From: Paraburkholderia sediminicola
Lineage (GTDB): Bacteria; Pseudomonadota; Gammaproteobacteria; Burkholderiales; Burkholderiaceae
Assembly (NCBI RefSeq): GCF_902859805.1
Contig: NZ_CADIKC010000002.1
Coordinates: 558,001 to 622,000, forward strand
Direction of reading: 5' to 3'
Length of the DNA: 64,000 nt
This document shows, piece after piece, positions 1 to 8,276 of the stretch; position 1 is the first letter of the stretch, and every line of letters starts with the position of its first letter. Below the pieces are notes generated by a model that did no database searches, was not told the DNA's origin, and saw only the letters and a list, made by a program, of their open reading frames with translations. A program made the position numbers and the translations under genes.

Positions 1-1
1 A

Positions 2-244
2 CAGAGCAACAACACGCTGGCGACCCCAAGCGTAGTGTCACCGGCCGCCGTGTCGCCGGCCAATGCAACGAGCGGCTACGGCACGCCTGGCGCCACCAAT
101 TCGGACAGCGGCACGAGCGCCGGGTCGCCGAACCCGGGCGTGCAAAATAGCACGAGCAATAGCTCGACGTCCCTCACCAATCTTCCCGGGAGTCACAACA
201 CGCTGGCAACCCCGAGCGTAGTGTCGCCGGCCGCCGGGCAATAA
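2..244 (+). CDS. C-terminal end of a Ser/Thr/Ala/Pro/Gly-rich low-complexity protein (partial)
   Basis: The frame is open from the left edge and ends at the TAA at 242-244, so only about 80 C-terminal residues are visible. They are rich in Ser, Thr, Ala, Pro, Gly and Asn, with no cysteine, and the motif NTLATPSVVSPAA occurs at both ends of the visible part. Such composition fits a secreted or surface-exposed linker or tail. No catalytic domain can be seen and the function is unknown. The true start lies outside the window. Confidence 0.5.
   Translation, partial: QSNNTLATPSVVSPAAVSPANATSGYGTPGATNSDSGTSAGSPNPGVQNSTSNSSTSLTNLPGSHNTLATPSVVSPAAGQ
11..236 (+). repeat. Two 40-bp imperfect direct repeat copies inside the low-complexity CDS
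   Basis: Positions 11-50 and 197-236 carry near-identical 40-bp units, each starting AACACGCTGGC and ending CCGGCCGCCG, with only a few, mostly third-position, differences. They encode the repeated NTLATPSVVSPAA motif. The unit length is not a multiple of three, but the spacing of 186 bp keeps both copies in the same frame. More copies may lie upstream of the window. Confidence 0.7.
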
Positions 245-320
245 CAGTCGTTAAAGAGGACGCCTCATACGGGGAGCATCGCAAGCGGCTCGGAAAACGC
301 CCTTCGCTGCTCCCCGTTGC

Positions 321-1082
321 TCACTTGCCGCCAGTAACATCGAGGAACGTGCCGGTGATAAAGGAAGCCTCGGCGCTTGCCAGCCATAGGATCGCCCGCG
401 CAACTTCTTCCGGTTGACCGCCTCTTCCCATGGGGATCGAATCTTTGACGCGATCCACCCGTCCCGGCTCTCCGCCGCTAGCATGCATCTCCGTGTAGAT
501 GTGCCCAGGGCGAATGCAGTTGACGCGTATCCCATCCCGCGCGACTTCCTTGGCGAAGCCGATAGTGAATGTCTCAAGCGCACCCTTCGACGCAGCGTAG
601 TCCACATATTCGTTTGGACTGCCGAGCCTGGCCGATGCCGATGAGATGTTGATCACGGCGCCGCCCCGCCCGCTGTGACGATACGACATCCGCTTTGCCG
701 CCTGCTGCGCACAGAGGATAGGGCCTATCGAGTTGACCGCGAAGATACGCTGCATCCGCTCGAATTCGAGATCTTCCAGGCGGGACTGCTGCGCAATGAT
801 CGCGGCGTTGTTCACCAGCACATCGATCCGGCCGAACTTACGGTCGATCGCGGCGAATAGCTGAGCGACCTGCTCTGGGTCTGCGCTATCTGCGTGCATA
901 GCTAAAGCCCGGCGCCCGAGAGCTTCCACATCAGCCGCCACCGCAAGCGCGGCAGACTCGTTGGAGACGAAGCTGATGGCTACATCGTAACCTTGTGCGG
1001 CGGCAAGCCGTGCAGTCGCCGCGCCTACGCCACGACCTCCACCCGTTATCAGGATTAGCGGCGCCTGCTGAACAACATTCAT
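321..1082 (-). CDS. SDR family NAD(P)-dependent oxidoreductase
   Basis: A 253-residue classical short-chain dehydrogenase/reductase, the usual family length. The N-terminal cofactor motif TGGGRGVG is at residues 13-20, NNAA at 91-94, and the catalytic Ser-Tyr-Lys set at about S148, Y162 and K166 (YAASK). The C-terminal PGHIYTE segment and the closing DVTGGK are typical of FabG-like reductases. It should be a cytosolic NAD(P)H-dependent oxidoreductase acting on an alcohol or ketone. The substrate cannot be inferred, since its neighbours are a hydrolase remnant and a transporter. The ATG at 1080-1082 fits the expected N-terminus. Confidence 0.88.
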   Translation of the reverse strand: MNVVQQAPLILITGGGRGVGAATARLAAAQGYDVAISFVSNESAALAVAADVEALGRRALAMHADSADPEQVAQLFAAIDRKFGRIDVLVNNAAIIAQQSRLEDLEFERMQRIFAVNSIGPILCAQQAAKRMSYRHSGRGGAVINISSASARLGSPNEYVDYAASKGALETFTIGFAKEVARDGIRVNCIRPGHIYTEMHASGGEPGRVDRVKDSIPMGRGGQPEEVARAILWLASAEASFITGTFLDVTGGK

Positions 1083-1134
1083 TTAGTGATCCTCCACGTG
1101 ATGGTGCCGGTACCAAGCGTGCAAACGTTCGGCA

Positions 1135-1263
1135 TCAATCGGCCCGGGCGTTGATATCAAGAACCGCAGCGGCGAACACTTCAAGTGCCTCCTGCGGAAG
1201 ATTGTGACCGGCATTCGGCACAACGCGGTTCTCAAGGCGTCCCGTGAGGCGCGTTGAGTCTGC
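1135..1263 (-). pseudogene. C-terminal remnant of an alpha/beta hydrolase
   Basis: About 42 codons read on the minus strand resemble the end of an alpha/beta hydrolase. The stretch NAGHNLPQEA followed by a short amphipathic helix and a stop matches the part of the family that carries the catalytic His. Nothing upstream in this frame looks like the rest of the enzyme, because the adjacent sequence is the end of the EamA transporter gene. The most likely reading is debris of a gene truncated when the transporter gene or its neighbour was joined here. It is recognised by eye from motif similarity only. Confidence 0.5.
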
Positions 1264-1283
1264 CTGTCTTCCCCCGTGCAATG

Positions 1284-2126
1284 TCAAAGCCCCAAGCAAA
1301 CCGCCCCACCCGCGACGATCACGCACGCGAGCCAGCGTTTTCCACTGACCGTTTCCCGCAGAAACCCACGCCCGATCAGCACCGCAAACACCACGCTGGT
1401 CTCGCGCAAAGCCGATACCGTTCCCATCGCGCCCGACTGCAGCGCCCATATCACGATGCTGTACGCCGCGATCGAAACGAGGCCGCCGGCGAGCGATGAG
1501 CCTATTGCCATTGGCGCCGCCGTTACCGGCGTCCACAGCGCCGCGAGCCCACGTGTCACGACGAATAGCACAGGCATCAGCCAATAGAACAGGAACATCC
1601 ATGCGGTGTAGGCGAGCGCCTGGCCACCGGATAAGCGCACGCCGATGCCGTCGATCACGGTATAGACGGCGATCGTCACACCGGTCGTCAGCGCGGCCAG
1701 CAAACCCTTACGCGACACGTGCCGCCCCTCCAGCGCAATTGCGACGATACCGCCCGATATCATCACGATCCCGAGCACGTGCAACGGGCCAATCGCCTCA
1801 TGCGCGAAGAGCGCCGCGCCGAGCGTGACAAGCAGCGGCGACGAGCCGCGCGCAATCGGATACGCCTGCGCCAGATCGTTGCGGCGGTACGACCGCACGA
1901 GCGTCACGTTGTAGACGATATGCACGAGCCCCGATGCGACGATGTACGGCCAGGCCGCGTCGGATGGCAACGGTGTGAACAGAATCACGACCGTAGAGAC
2001 CGCCGCAATGGCGATGCTCATCCATGTCATGGACAGGAACCGGTCGCCGTTGCCGTGCAGCATCGCGTTCCAGCTCGCGTGAAGCAGAGCGGCGAGGAGA
2101 ACAAAGCCGCCGGTATAACTGAGCAT
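1284..2126 (-). CDS. EamA/DMT-type inner membrane transporter
   Basis: A 280-residue protein that is almost entirely hydrophobic, with about ten membrane segments and two internally similar halves, as in drug/metabolite transporters. The N-terminal half has the ALLHASWNAM and IARGSSPLLV motifs, and the second half a matching SALRETSVVFAVLIG motif. Proteins of this fold export metabolites or amino acids or take up small solutes; the substrate is not predictable. It is divergent from the LysR gene at 2226, with 99 bp between the starts, so that regulator is its most likely controller. The ATG at 2124-2126 was chosen because the first membrane segment follows at once. Confidence 0.85.
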   Translation of the reverse strand: MLSYTGGFVLLAALLHASWNAMLHGNGDRFLSMTWMSIAIAAVSTVVILFTPLPSDAAWPYIVASGLVHIVYNVTLVRSYRRNDLAQAYPIARGSSPLLVTLGAALFAHEAIGPLHVLGIVMISGGIVAIALEGRHVSRKGLLAALTTGVTIAVYTVIDGIGVRLSGGQALAYTAWMFLFYWLMPVLFVVTRGLAALWTPVTAAPMAIGSSLAGGLVSIAAYSIVIWALQSGAMGTVSALRETSVVFAVLIGRGFLRETVSGKRWLACVIVAGGAVCLGL

Positions 2127-2187
2127 TCGAGTTCGGGAAAGAGAAGGTATTACGAAGAATATCTATCTTGTGGCCAGCCATCAAACC

Positions 2188-2216
2188 AGATAAATTGGTC
2201 ATTCGCGTTAGATAAA
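2188..2216. promoter_or_regulatory. Candidate LysR-regulated region with a spaced direct repeat
   Basis: Within the 99-bp divergent spacer the heptamer AGATAAA occurs at 2188-2194 and again at 2210-2216, 22 bp apart, close to two helical turns. A LysR-type regulator gene begins 9 bp after the second copy. The spacing fits binding on one face of the helix, but the site assignment is inference. Confidence 0.25.
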
Positions 2217-2225
2217 CTATCCCAA

Positions 2226-3134
2226 ATGAAGCGGACGTTGCCTCCTCTCAACGCATTGCGTGCCTTCGAGGCCGCAGGCCGGCTCGGCAGCTTCAAGGAA
2301 GCCGCTGCGGAATTGCACGTCACTCACGGTGCGGTGAGCCAGCACGTGCGGCTGCTCGAGGAGTGGCTCGGCGCATCGTTATTCGAACGACACAATCGGC
2401 GCGTGGTGCTGACTCCGGCGGCTGTGGCCTACCTGGCGGAAGTCGGTCCTTTGTTCGAGCAGCTCTCGCAGGCAACCGCCCGGTATGGTTTGCTCGAAAC
2501 GGTCTCGCGAACACTGTCCGTGAACGCGCCTGCGACCTTCACGTTGCGCTGGCTGGTGCCGAGACTGGCGAAATTTCGCGCCGGGCATCCCGACGTGGAC
2601 GTCAAGGTGGAGACTTCGAACGAGTCAGTGGAGAGTCTGAAGGAGACCTACGACGTCGTCATCCGGGGTGGTCCGGACACGTTTTATGGCTACACCATGC
2701 GGCTTTTCCTGTCCGAGGAGCGACTCCCGGTCTGTAGCCCGGCACTCTTGCAGCGACTGCCGCTTCGAACGCCGGACGATCTGCGCCAGCATACCTTGCT
2801 GCACACATCGAGCCTGCCGCGACTCTGGCCGGACTGGCTGGCGAAAGCACAGATTTCCGCACTCCGGCCGGCCGCTACCCTCACCTTCGATCACTTCTAT
2901 CTGACGTTGCAGGCTGCCATCGACGGCATAGGCATTGCGATGGGACCGACTGCGCTGGTATCAAACGACCTTGCTGCTGGCCGGCTTGTCGCGCCGTTCG
3001 CCAGCCCTCGCCTACCCTCGCGGAGCTATTGCACTTACGTGCCGGATGGGAGGTCCGCAGATGACGTGATCGTGCTGTTCCGCTCATGGCTCGAGCACGA
3101 GGGGATGCGTTCTCGCACGGAGACGGCCCCGTAG
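2226..3134 (+). CDS. LysR family transcriptional regulator (GcvA-like)
   Basis: A 302-residue LysR regulator. The winged HTH covers roughly residues 5-65 (LNALRAFEAAGRLGSFKEAA, then HVTHGAVSQHVRLLEEWLG), followed by a periplasmic-binding-protein-like effector domain. The PPLNALRAFEA start and the TLSVNAPATFTLRWLVPRL segment place it in the GcvA/AmpR-like branch. The same frame stays open far upstream, but that part is antisense to the transporter. The ATG at 2226 gives the standard LysR N-terminus. It is divergent from the EamA transporter and probably controls that gene and itself. Confidence 0.9.
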   Translation: MKRTLPPLNALRAFEAAGRLGSFKEAAAELHVTHGAVSQHVRLLEEWLGASLFERHNRRVVLTPAAVAYLAEVGPLFEQLSQATARYGLLETVSRTLSVNAPATFTLRWLVPRLAKFRAGHPDVDVKVETSNESVESLKETYDVVIRGGPDTFYGYTMRLFLSEERLPVCSPALLQRLPLRTPDDLRQHTLLHTSSLPRLWPDWLAKAQISALRPAATLTFDHFYLTLQAAIDGIGIAMGPTALVSNDLAAGRLVAPFASPRLPSRSYCTYVPDGRSADDVIVLFRSWLEHEGMRSRTETAP

Positions 3135-3194
3135 AAGTGGGCCCACTGAGCGCTATCGGAGCGAGGAGCACGTGCGAACGGGGTTTAACGTCGT

Positions 3195-3223
3195 CTGCGC
3201 CGCCGCCAGAAACGGCGGCGCAG
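3195..3223. terminator. Convergent hairpin terminator candidate
   Basis: A perfect 11-bp GC-rich stem (CTGCGCCGCCG at 3195-3205 pairing with 3213-3223) with a 7-nt loop lies between the stops of the LysR gene (3134) and the alpha-galactosidase gene (3239), which converge. There is no long T-run on either side, so it may work as a bidirectional hairpin or aid Rho-dependent termination. Confidence 0.55.
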
Positions 3224-3238
3224 GTCCTTCAACTGAAG

Positions 3239-5416
3239 CTACTGCGCTGTCGGCGCGCCAACTCCATCGATGTCTGGTGCCCAACCCGAAGGGTTCGAGA
3301 AGATCAGCGCGTTCGCGTTGCCTGACTTGAATGTGCCCGTTACAGCGAGAGTCGAGACGGTGCTCCACCCACCGCTCGGCGGAAACGACACAGTGACAGG
3401 CGTTGCTCCGTTAAAGCTGATGTCCGCGGAGCGAGGCGCCGAGTCGCCGTTCGCATAACCCACCAACACGGTGTAGGTGCCATCCGCGGGGACACTAATA
3501 TCGTTGATCGTCAACGTCCCGCCGTTGCCAATGTAGCCGACGTCCGAGCCGCCCGAACAACCGCTGCATGTCGAAATACGCGCGCCACCGGCGAGTACGC
3601 TGGTCGACGCTTCTGCCTCATAGGCGGCCTTGAACGGCGGTAGCGTCACCGGACCGGCGACGACAGTGACTGTGCCGATCTCGGGAGCAGGCGCGGTGCT
3701 GTCCGCGCTCGATAACGTCAGCGAGTTCGCCCCGCCGGCTTGCAGCGGCACGTAGACCGTGACCGTGCCAATGCGCCCTCCACCACCGGTCGGCGGAAAT
3801 GCCACGGTGGTCGCCTGGCCGCCATTTGTCGAAAGTTGCGCGGTCAGCGTTTCGCGAGAGCGGTTCGCATAGGCAATCGCAACGTAGCCGCCGGTGCCGG
3901 TCGATGCGATGTTGCCAAAGGTTACAGTGCCAAGCCCCCGAACAATCCTGCCGCCGTCGCAGTCCGAGCAGTGCGTATACGATGCACCACCGCCAAGCGA
4001 GGTCGGCTGGTAGGTCGCCGCGGCGACGTCCTGTCCGCTTACCAGGAGCATCACGGCGCCGCCCGCCGGCACCGTGGGGGCCGTATACGAGGTGACAAAC
4101 GAGCCGAGTTGCTTGCCGGCCCACAGATCACCTACGCTCGCACGCGCGTTCGGCACCAGGCCGAGTTGCTGCCACGTGACCGTCATCGGCGCGTCCGTCG
4201 TGCCGTTGTTGAAGAGCACGACAGCACGCTGTCCCTGGCCGGCGAGAAGCTTCGCCCACACCTGCTGTGCACCGGACTGTGCGACCTTTACACCTTGTGT
4301 GCCAAGCGGATCCTGGTCGACCGCGATGACGCCGGTGTTGGTCATCAACTGCGTGGCATCCGCAGTCAACGGCTTCGACAGGTCGTTACCGAGAATCAGC
4401 GGTGCGCCGGCGATCGCCCACAGGCTCATGTGCGCCTGATCGTGAACCGCCGTCATGCCCATGCCGACCACCATCATGTCGGGGTCGTTGTAGAAGCCGG
4501 TGTGCTGGCCCTCAGGGTGGTAGTTGCCAAGAAAGTTGCCGGTCACGCTGCCGAAATTCGGCGCGCCGCTGTTCGGCCCATAGATGTCGCCTGTCGTTCT
4601 CCACATCCTGCCAACCCCGGCGGCCCACGCCCACGGTCCCTCGTTGAAGTCGGGGTAGGTGCTGTTACTGGCGATGGTTCCCCAATCGCAGATGCTGAGC
4701 GTCACGCGGTGACCGGTCTGCACGTACGCCTTGTCGATCGCATCGGCGATGGCCGTATAGGCTTGCTGCGGATCATAGCCGGCTGCGCTGCCCCCGCAGA
4801 AGTCGACCTTCACGAAATCGAAGCCCCACTGCGCGAATTGCAGGAAGTCGTGATCGTAATGCGCGAAATCGCTACCGACGAAATGCGTGCCGTTGGTTCG
4901 CGTGCCACAACCCTGCGGACCGGCGTCGATGTAGATGCCCGCTTTCAGTCCCTTGCTGTGGATATACTGCGCGATGGCCTGCATGCCGCCCGGCCATTGA
5001 GTGTTGTCGACGACGAAGTTGCCGTTGGCGTCCCGCGTCCCTGAAGTCCACCAGCCTTCATCGGTGTTCACATACTCGTACTGCGCGCCGGATTTTATCT
5101 GCGCATTCAGTGCGGAAAGGCCATCGGCTTCGGCCTTGATCGTGTTGTAATTCACGTTCTCCGCAAGGCTGTTCCATGACGACCATCCCATTGGCGGCGG
5201 CACCACGGCGATTTGACGCGAGAGGCGGCGACTTTGCTGCGCCGCGGATTCGCTTTGCGCGGCAGAGACCGCTGCGGCCTGTTGACTCTTCAGCGAGACG
5301 GCGGCGCCACCACCGTCCGACGCATCGCCGCCACAACCCGACAAACCCATCGACACACTCACGGTTAATGCGGTTAACAGCGAAATGACACAACGTCTGT
5401 ACACGAGCAGGTTCAT
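3239..5416 (-). CDS. Secreted GH27 alpha-galactosidase-like lipoprotein with C-terminal carbohydrate-binding modules
   Basis: A 725-residue exported glycosidase. A lipoprotein signal ends in the lipobox LSGC (C28). The catalytic GH27 barrel starts near residue 75 with MGWSSWNS, continues with YVNTDEGWW, KGLKAGIYID and VKVDFCGG, whose D205 is the expected nucleophile, and later NDPDMM, whose Asp is the likely acid/base, then GAPLILGNDL. A beta-sandwich and two CBM35/CBM6-like modules follow, each opening with a Cys-x-x-Cys loop (CSDC and CSGC). It should release terminal alpha-linked galactose or a similar sugar from plant or microbial glycans at the cell surface. A sugar-efflux transporter gene lies divergently upstream. 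Confidence 0.85.
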   Translation of the reverse strand: MNLLVYRRCVISLLTALTVSVSMGLSGCGGDASDGGGAAVSLKSQQAAAVSAAQSESAAQQSRRLSRQIAVVPPPMGWSSWNSLAENVNYNTIKAEADGLSALNAQIKSGAQYEYVNTDEGWWTSGTRDANGNFVVDNTQWPGGMQAIAQYIHSKGLKAGIYIDAGPQGCGTRTNGTHFVGSDFAHYDHDFLQFAQWGFDFVKVDFCGGSAAGYDPQQAYTAIADAIDKAYVQTGHRVTLSICDWGTIASNSTYPDFNEGPWAWAAGVGRMWRTTGDIYGPNSGAPNFGSVTGNFLGNYHPEGQHTGFYNDPDMMVVGMGMTAVHDQAHMSLWAIAGAPLILGNDLSKPLTADATQLMTNTGVIAVDQDPLGTQGVKVAQSGAQQVWAKLLAGQGQRAVVLFNNGTTDAPMTVTWQQLGLVPNARASVGDLWAGKQLGSFVTSYTAPTVPAGGAVMLLVSGQDVAAATYQPTSLGGGASYTHCSDCDGGRIVRGLGTVTFGNIASTGTGGYVAIAYANRSRETLTAQLSTNGGQATTVAFPPTGGGGRIGTVTVYVPLQAGGANSLTLSSADSTAPAPEIGTVTVVAGPVTLPPFKAAYEAEASTSVLAGGARISTCSGCSGGSDVGYIGNGGTLTINDISVPADGTYTVLVGYANGDSAPRSADISFNGATPVTVSFPPSGGWSTVSTLAVTGTFKSGNANALIFSNPSGWAPDIDGVGAPTAQ

Positions 5417-5773
5417 GTCTGTCTCCTGGTTGAACGCTTGACTCTTGCGGCAGGGCTGTTTTGGGAGTGACTATATTCAGGTCTGCTCGAGAACTCCAAA
5501 AATTTTTTTGTCATCCCAGCACGTGGGAATGTTTAGGGATACAGAAATTTATGCGTAAAAGATAAAATCGGATGAGCGTTATAAATGAGAATGCGGACTG
5601 CTCAAGCGTTTGTAATTTCAAGCCTAAACCGCGTTGTTTCTGCAGTGCAGAAAAAGTAACGAGTTCGACCTGACCATAGCAATCGAGAAGCGGTCGCGAT
5701 AATCTCCAGCATGCGCGCCGCACGGATCGTCGCTGCCGAACAGATTCAGGAACATAACCAGGGGCGTTTCACA
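5417..5773. promoter_or_regulatory. Divergent control region between glycosidase and sugar-efflux genes
   Basis: This 357-bp spacer separates two divergent starts and contains no convincing gene. Its middle part is more AT-rich than the surroundings, as expected for promoters. A small dyad, TCCCA-GCACG-TGGGA, sits at 5514-5528, about 100 bp upstream of the glycosidase start, and could be an operator. No regulator gene is adjacent, so any controlling protein is unknown. Confidence 0.3.
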
Positions 5774-7018
5774 ATGGCTGACCAACGCGGTAGTCAATCT
5801 GTCACGATGTCTGAGCGAACCGATAGTCAATCTGCATTGCGACAAGTTGCAGGCTCGCGGCTTTTTCTCGGCGCAACGATTGCGATGTTTCTGTCGGGTC
5901 TCGGCGCGTCGGCGGCTGCGCCTCAGATCGTTCTGTTCCTCGCAAAGGAACTCGGCGCCTCGCTGCCGTTGGCGGGATTCTATTACTTGACCAGCCTTGC
6001 AGCGCCTGTCGCGGGGTACTTCGTAGGCCGCTACTCTGATTACACCGGGAACCGCCTCGGTCTTTTTCGCATGTGCGCTGTGGCGGGCTTTGTGGGCTGG
6101 GCCGGGCTCGCCCTCTCCACTTCGGTCTGGATGCCCTTCGTCATCGCCATTGCTTTGCTGGCCGTTTCCGGTGCTACCGCCTCGCAAATTTTTGCGGCGG
6201 TGCACGATGAACTCAGCCACAAGCCCGGCGATGCAAATGAAAGTGTCGTTGCCATCATCCGTATGGCGCTGACCGGCGGATGGATCGTCGGGCCTGTGCT
6301 GGGAGCGTGGGTGGCGGCTGCCTATGGCTTGCGCCCAATGCTTTGGATGACCGCCATCTGCATGCTTTTACAGATCGCGCCGCTCGGAACGCTGAACCCA
6401 ACTGTCAAGATCAAGCCGGAGTCGGCGAGTGAGCCCGCGCGTCACTCGAGCCTACGTGCCATGCTTCCACTGCTGACGTTCACGGGACTCTTCGTCCTGG
6501 TCTACGCAGGGGAACCCGTGAAATACGGATTCCTGCTGATCTACATGGAAGAACATTTAAAGCTGAGTCCGGCCGTACGGGGTGCAGTCATTGGGATACA
6601 GCCATTCATCGAGTTGCTCATCATGCCCTTCAGCATCGGTCTGGGGCGCAAGCTTGGCAACGTGTGGTTGATGTGTATCGCGGCCGCCATGGGAGTGTTT
6701 GCCAATCTTTGTTTTGCGCTCTGGTCGTCCGCGGCGGGCATGTTCGCCGGACAGATCCTCATGGGCGGCGTGTGGGGCATATTTATGGTTCTGGGCATCA
6801 TCGTCGCTCAACGCCTGCTTCCCAACGCGGTAGCGACGGCGTCGGCAATCTTCATGAGTTCAACGGCGCTCGCTTCGGCGTTAGGAGGCATTGCGGGCGG
6901 TTTCGGAGTGGCCTTCCTGGGCCTTCCTAATGTCTTCCTGTTGCCTGCGCTGTTCGCGGGTCTGGCCGTTATTGGACTGGCATTGATGGCACGCACTGAA
7001 AGGTTCCGGTTGCATTGA
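5774..7018 (+). CDS. MFS transporter of the sugar efflux (SET) type
   Basis: A 414-residue protein with about 12 membrane segments. The loop after the second pair carries GRYSDYTGNR, a variant of the major-facilitator signature, and the overall pattern (AAPQIVLFLAKELG, GWIVGPVLGAWVA, ASAIFMSSTALASALGG) resembles SetA-type sugar efflux proteins. Such proteins export sugars or sugar analogues with protons. The ATG at 5774 follows an AGGGG Shine-Dalgarno; an upstream in-frame start at 5711 lacks one. It is divergent from the alpha-galactosidase gene, which makes a carbohydrate role plausible. Confidence 0.82.
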   Translation: MADQRGSQSVTMSERTDSQSALRQVAGSRLFLGATIAMFLSGLGASAAAPQIVLFLAKELGASLPLAGFYYLTSLAAPVAGYFVGRYSDYTGNRLGLFRMCAVAGFVGWAGLALSTSVWMPFVIAIALLAVSGATASQIFAAVHDELSHKPGDANESVVAIIRMALTGGWIVGPVLGAWVAAAYGLRPMLWMTAICMLLQIAPLGTLNPTVKIKPESASEPARHSSLRAMLPLLTFTGLFVLVYAGEPVKYGFLLIYMEEHLKLSPAVRGAVIGIQPFIELLIMPFSIGLGRKLGNVWLMCIAAAMGVFANLCFALWSSAAGMFAGQILMGGVWGIFMVLGIIVAQRLLPNAVATASAIFMSSTALASALGGIAGGFGVAFLGLPNVFLLPALFAGLAVIGLALMARTERFRLH

Positions 7019-7077
7019 TCTCGAGCAGACCTTTCGAGCGCTTCATCATTCCGTTAAGGCAGTCATTCGGCGGCGGA

Positions 7078-8097
7078 TCAACCGGTCACGCGACGGCCTT
7101 CGACCGGATAGTTCGGGTCCGTATAGCCAGCCGTCGATGCGTGCCCCGCAGGCACCAGACTGTCGACAAACGTTTCGTCGTCCGGCCCCAGTTGCAGTGT
7201 CAACGCGTCCATGTAGCTGTCCCAATGCGCTTCCGTGCGCGGCCCGGCGATAGCGGAACTCACAAGCTTGTTCCTGAGCACCCACGCAATGGCGAACGCT
7301 ATCGAGGTGGTACCGCGCTCAGCGGCGTATGCCGCGACCTTCTCTGCGATGGCGAGAGATTCCGGACGCCACTCGGTCTGCTGGATGCGCTTGTCGCCGC
7401 GCGCAACACGGGAGTCGGCAGGAGGCGCACCGTTGGGTGCATATTTGCCGGTCAATACACCTCTGGCGAGCGGGCTGTAGGGCACGACGCCAATGCCGTA
7501 GTGTCCAGCCGCGGGCATCAGCTCGACCTCGGCGGTACGGTCGACCATGTTGTAGACCGGTTCGATCGCAACGGGGCGATCGATGCCCAACTGATCGGCA
7601 AGGCGCACGATTTCCGCAATACGCCAGGCGCGGAAGTTGGACAGGCCGAAGTAACGCACCTTACCCTGGCGAATGAGGTCGCCGATGGCACGAAGCCCTT
7701 CCTCGAGCGGCGCGTCAACAAGCGACCGGTGGAAGTAGAGAATATCGATGTAGTCGGTGCCAAGGCGCTTCAGGCTGGCGTCGACGGTCTGGTAGATCCA
7801 TTTGCGCGACTGGCCCTGTTCGTTTGGGCGAGCGGAAACTGAAGCCGGATAGCCGAACTTGGTTGCCACGACCCAGTCATCCCGTCGATCCGCAATTGCC
7901 CGTCCGACGATTTCTTCAGATCGGCCAGCGTGGTACACATCGGCAGTGTCGAGGAAATTGACGCCCTGATCGAAAACCTTGTCGATAATCCGGCGCGAGG
8001 TAGCTTCGTCCGTTTCGCCGCCGAACATCATTGCACCCAGGCACAGGGGCGAAACCTTGAGGGCGCTGCGCCCCAGATATCGATAGTCCACTCTCAT
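7078..8097 (-). CDS. Aldo/keto reductase
   Basis: A 339-residue aldo/keto reductase of the YajO/Tas-like branch. The tetrad is visible: Asp and Tyr in DTADVYHAG, Lys in VVATKFG and His in ILYFHR. The QTVDASLKRLGTDYIDI segment is typical of this branch. It should reduce aldehydes or ketones, or oxidise alcohols, with NADP(H) in the cytosol. Tandem ATGs at 8098-8100 and 8095-8097 follow a GGAG, and either could serve. The LysR gene upstream on the same strand (start 9185) may regulate it; the gap is about 180 bp. Confidence 0.87.
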   Translation of the reverse strand: MRVDYRYLGRSALKVSPLCLGAMMFGGETDEATSRRIIDKVFDQGVNFLDTADVYHAGRSEEIVGRAIADRRDDWVVATKFGYPASVSARPNEQGQSRKWIYQTVDASLKRLGTDYIDILYFHRSLVDAPLEEGLRAIGDLIRQGKVRYFGLSNFRAWRIAEIVRLADQLGIDRPVAIEPVYNMVDRTAEVELMPAAGHYGIGVVPYSPLARGVLTGKYAPNGAPPADSRVARGDKRIQQTEWRPESLAIAEKVAAYAAERGTTSIAFAIAWVLRNKLVSSAIAGPRTEAHWDSYMDALTLQLGPDDETFVDSLVPAGHASTAGYTDPNYPVEGRRVTG

Positions 8098-8276
8098 CAT
8101 CTCCATGCAGGCTGCGCCTGCGGTTACCAGAACATGCACGCCGGAAAAGGCGCATCAGCAGGCGCTTTGATCGCCGTCTGTATGGAGGATGATAAGTTGA
8201 AGGTATCTAGTGATAAAGCCAGTAAAACGGCAAACCCTCATGAACTGAATTCATGAATCTCACTCCAGTTCCGGGA

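Noticed and set aside
1719..2225. N-terminal extension of the LysR protein
   Set aside because: The frame is open, but it is antisense to the transporter and through the divergent promoter. The standard LysR N-terminus starts at 2226.
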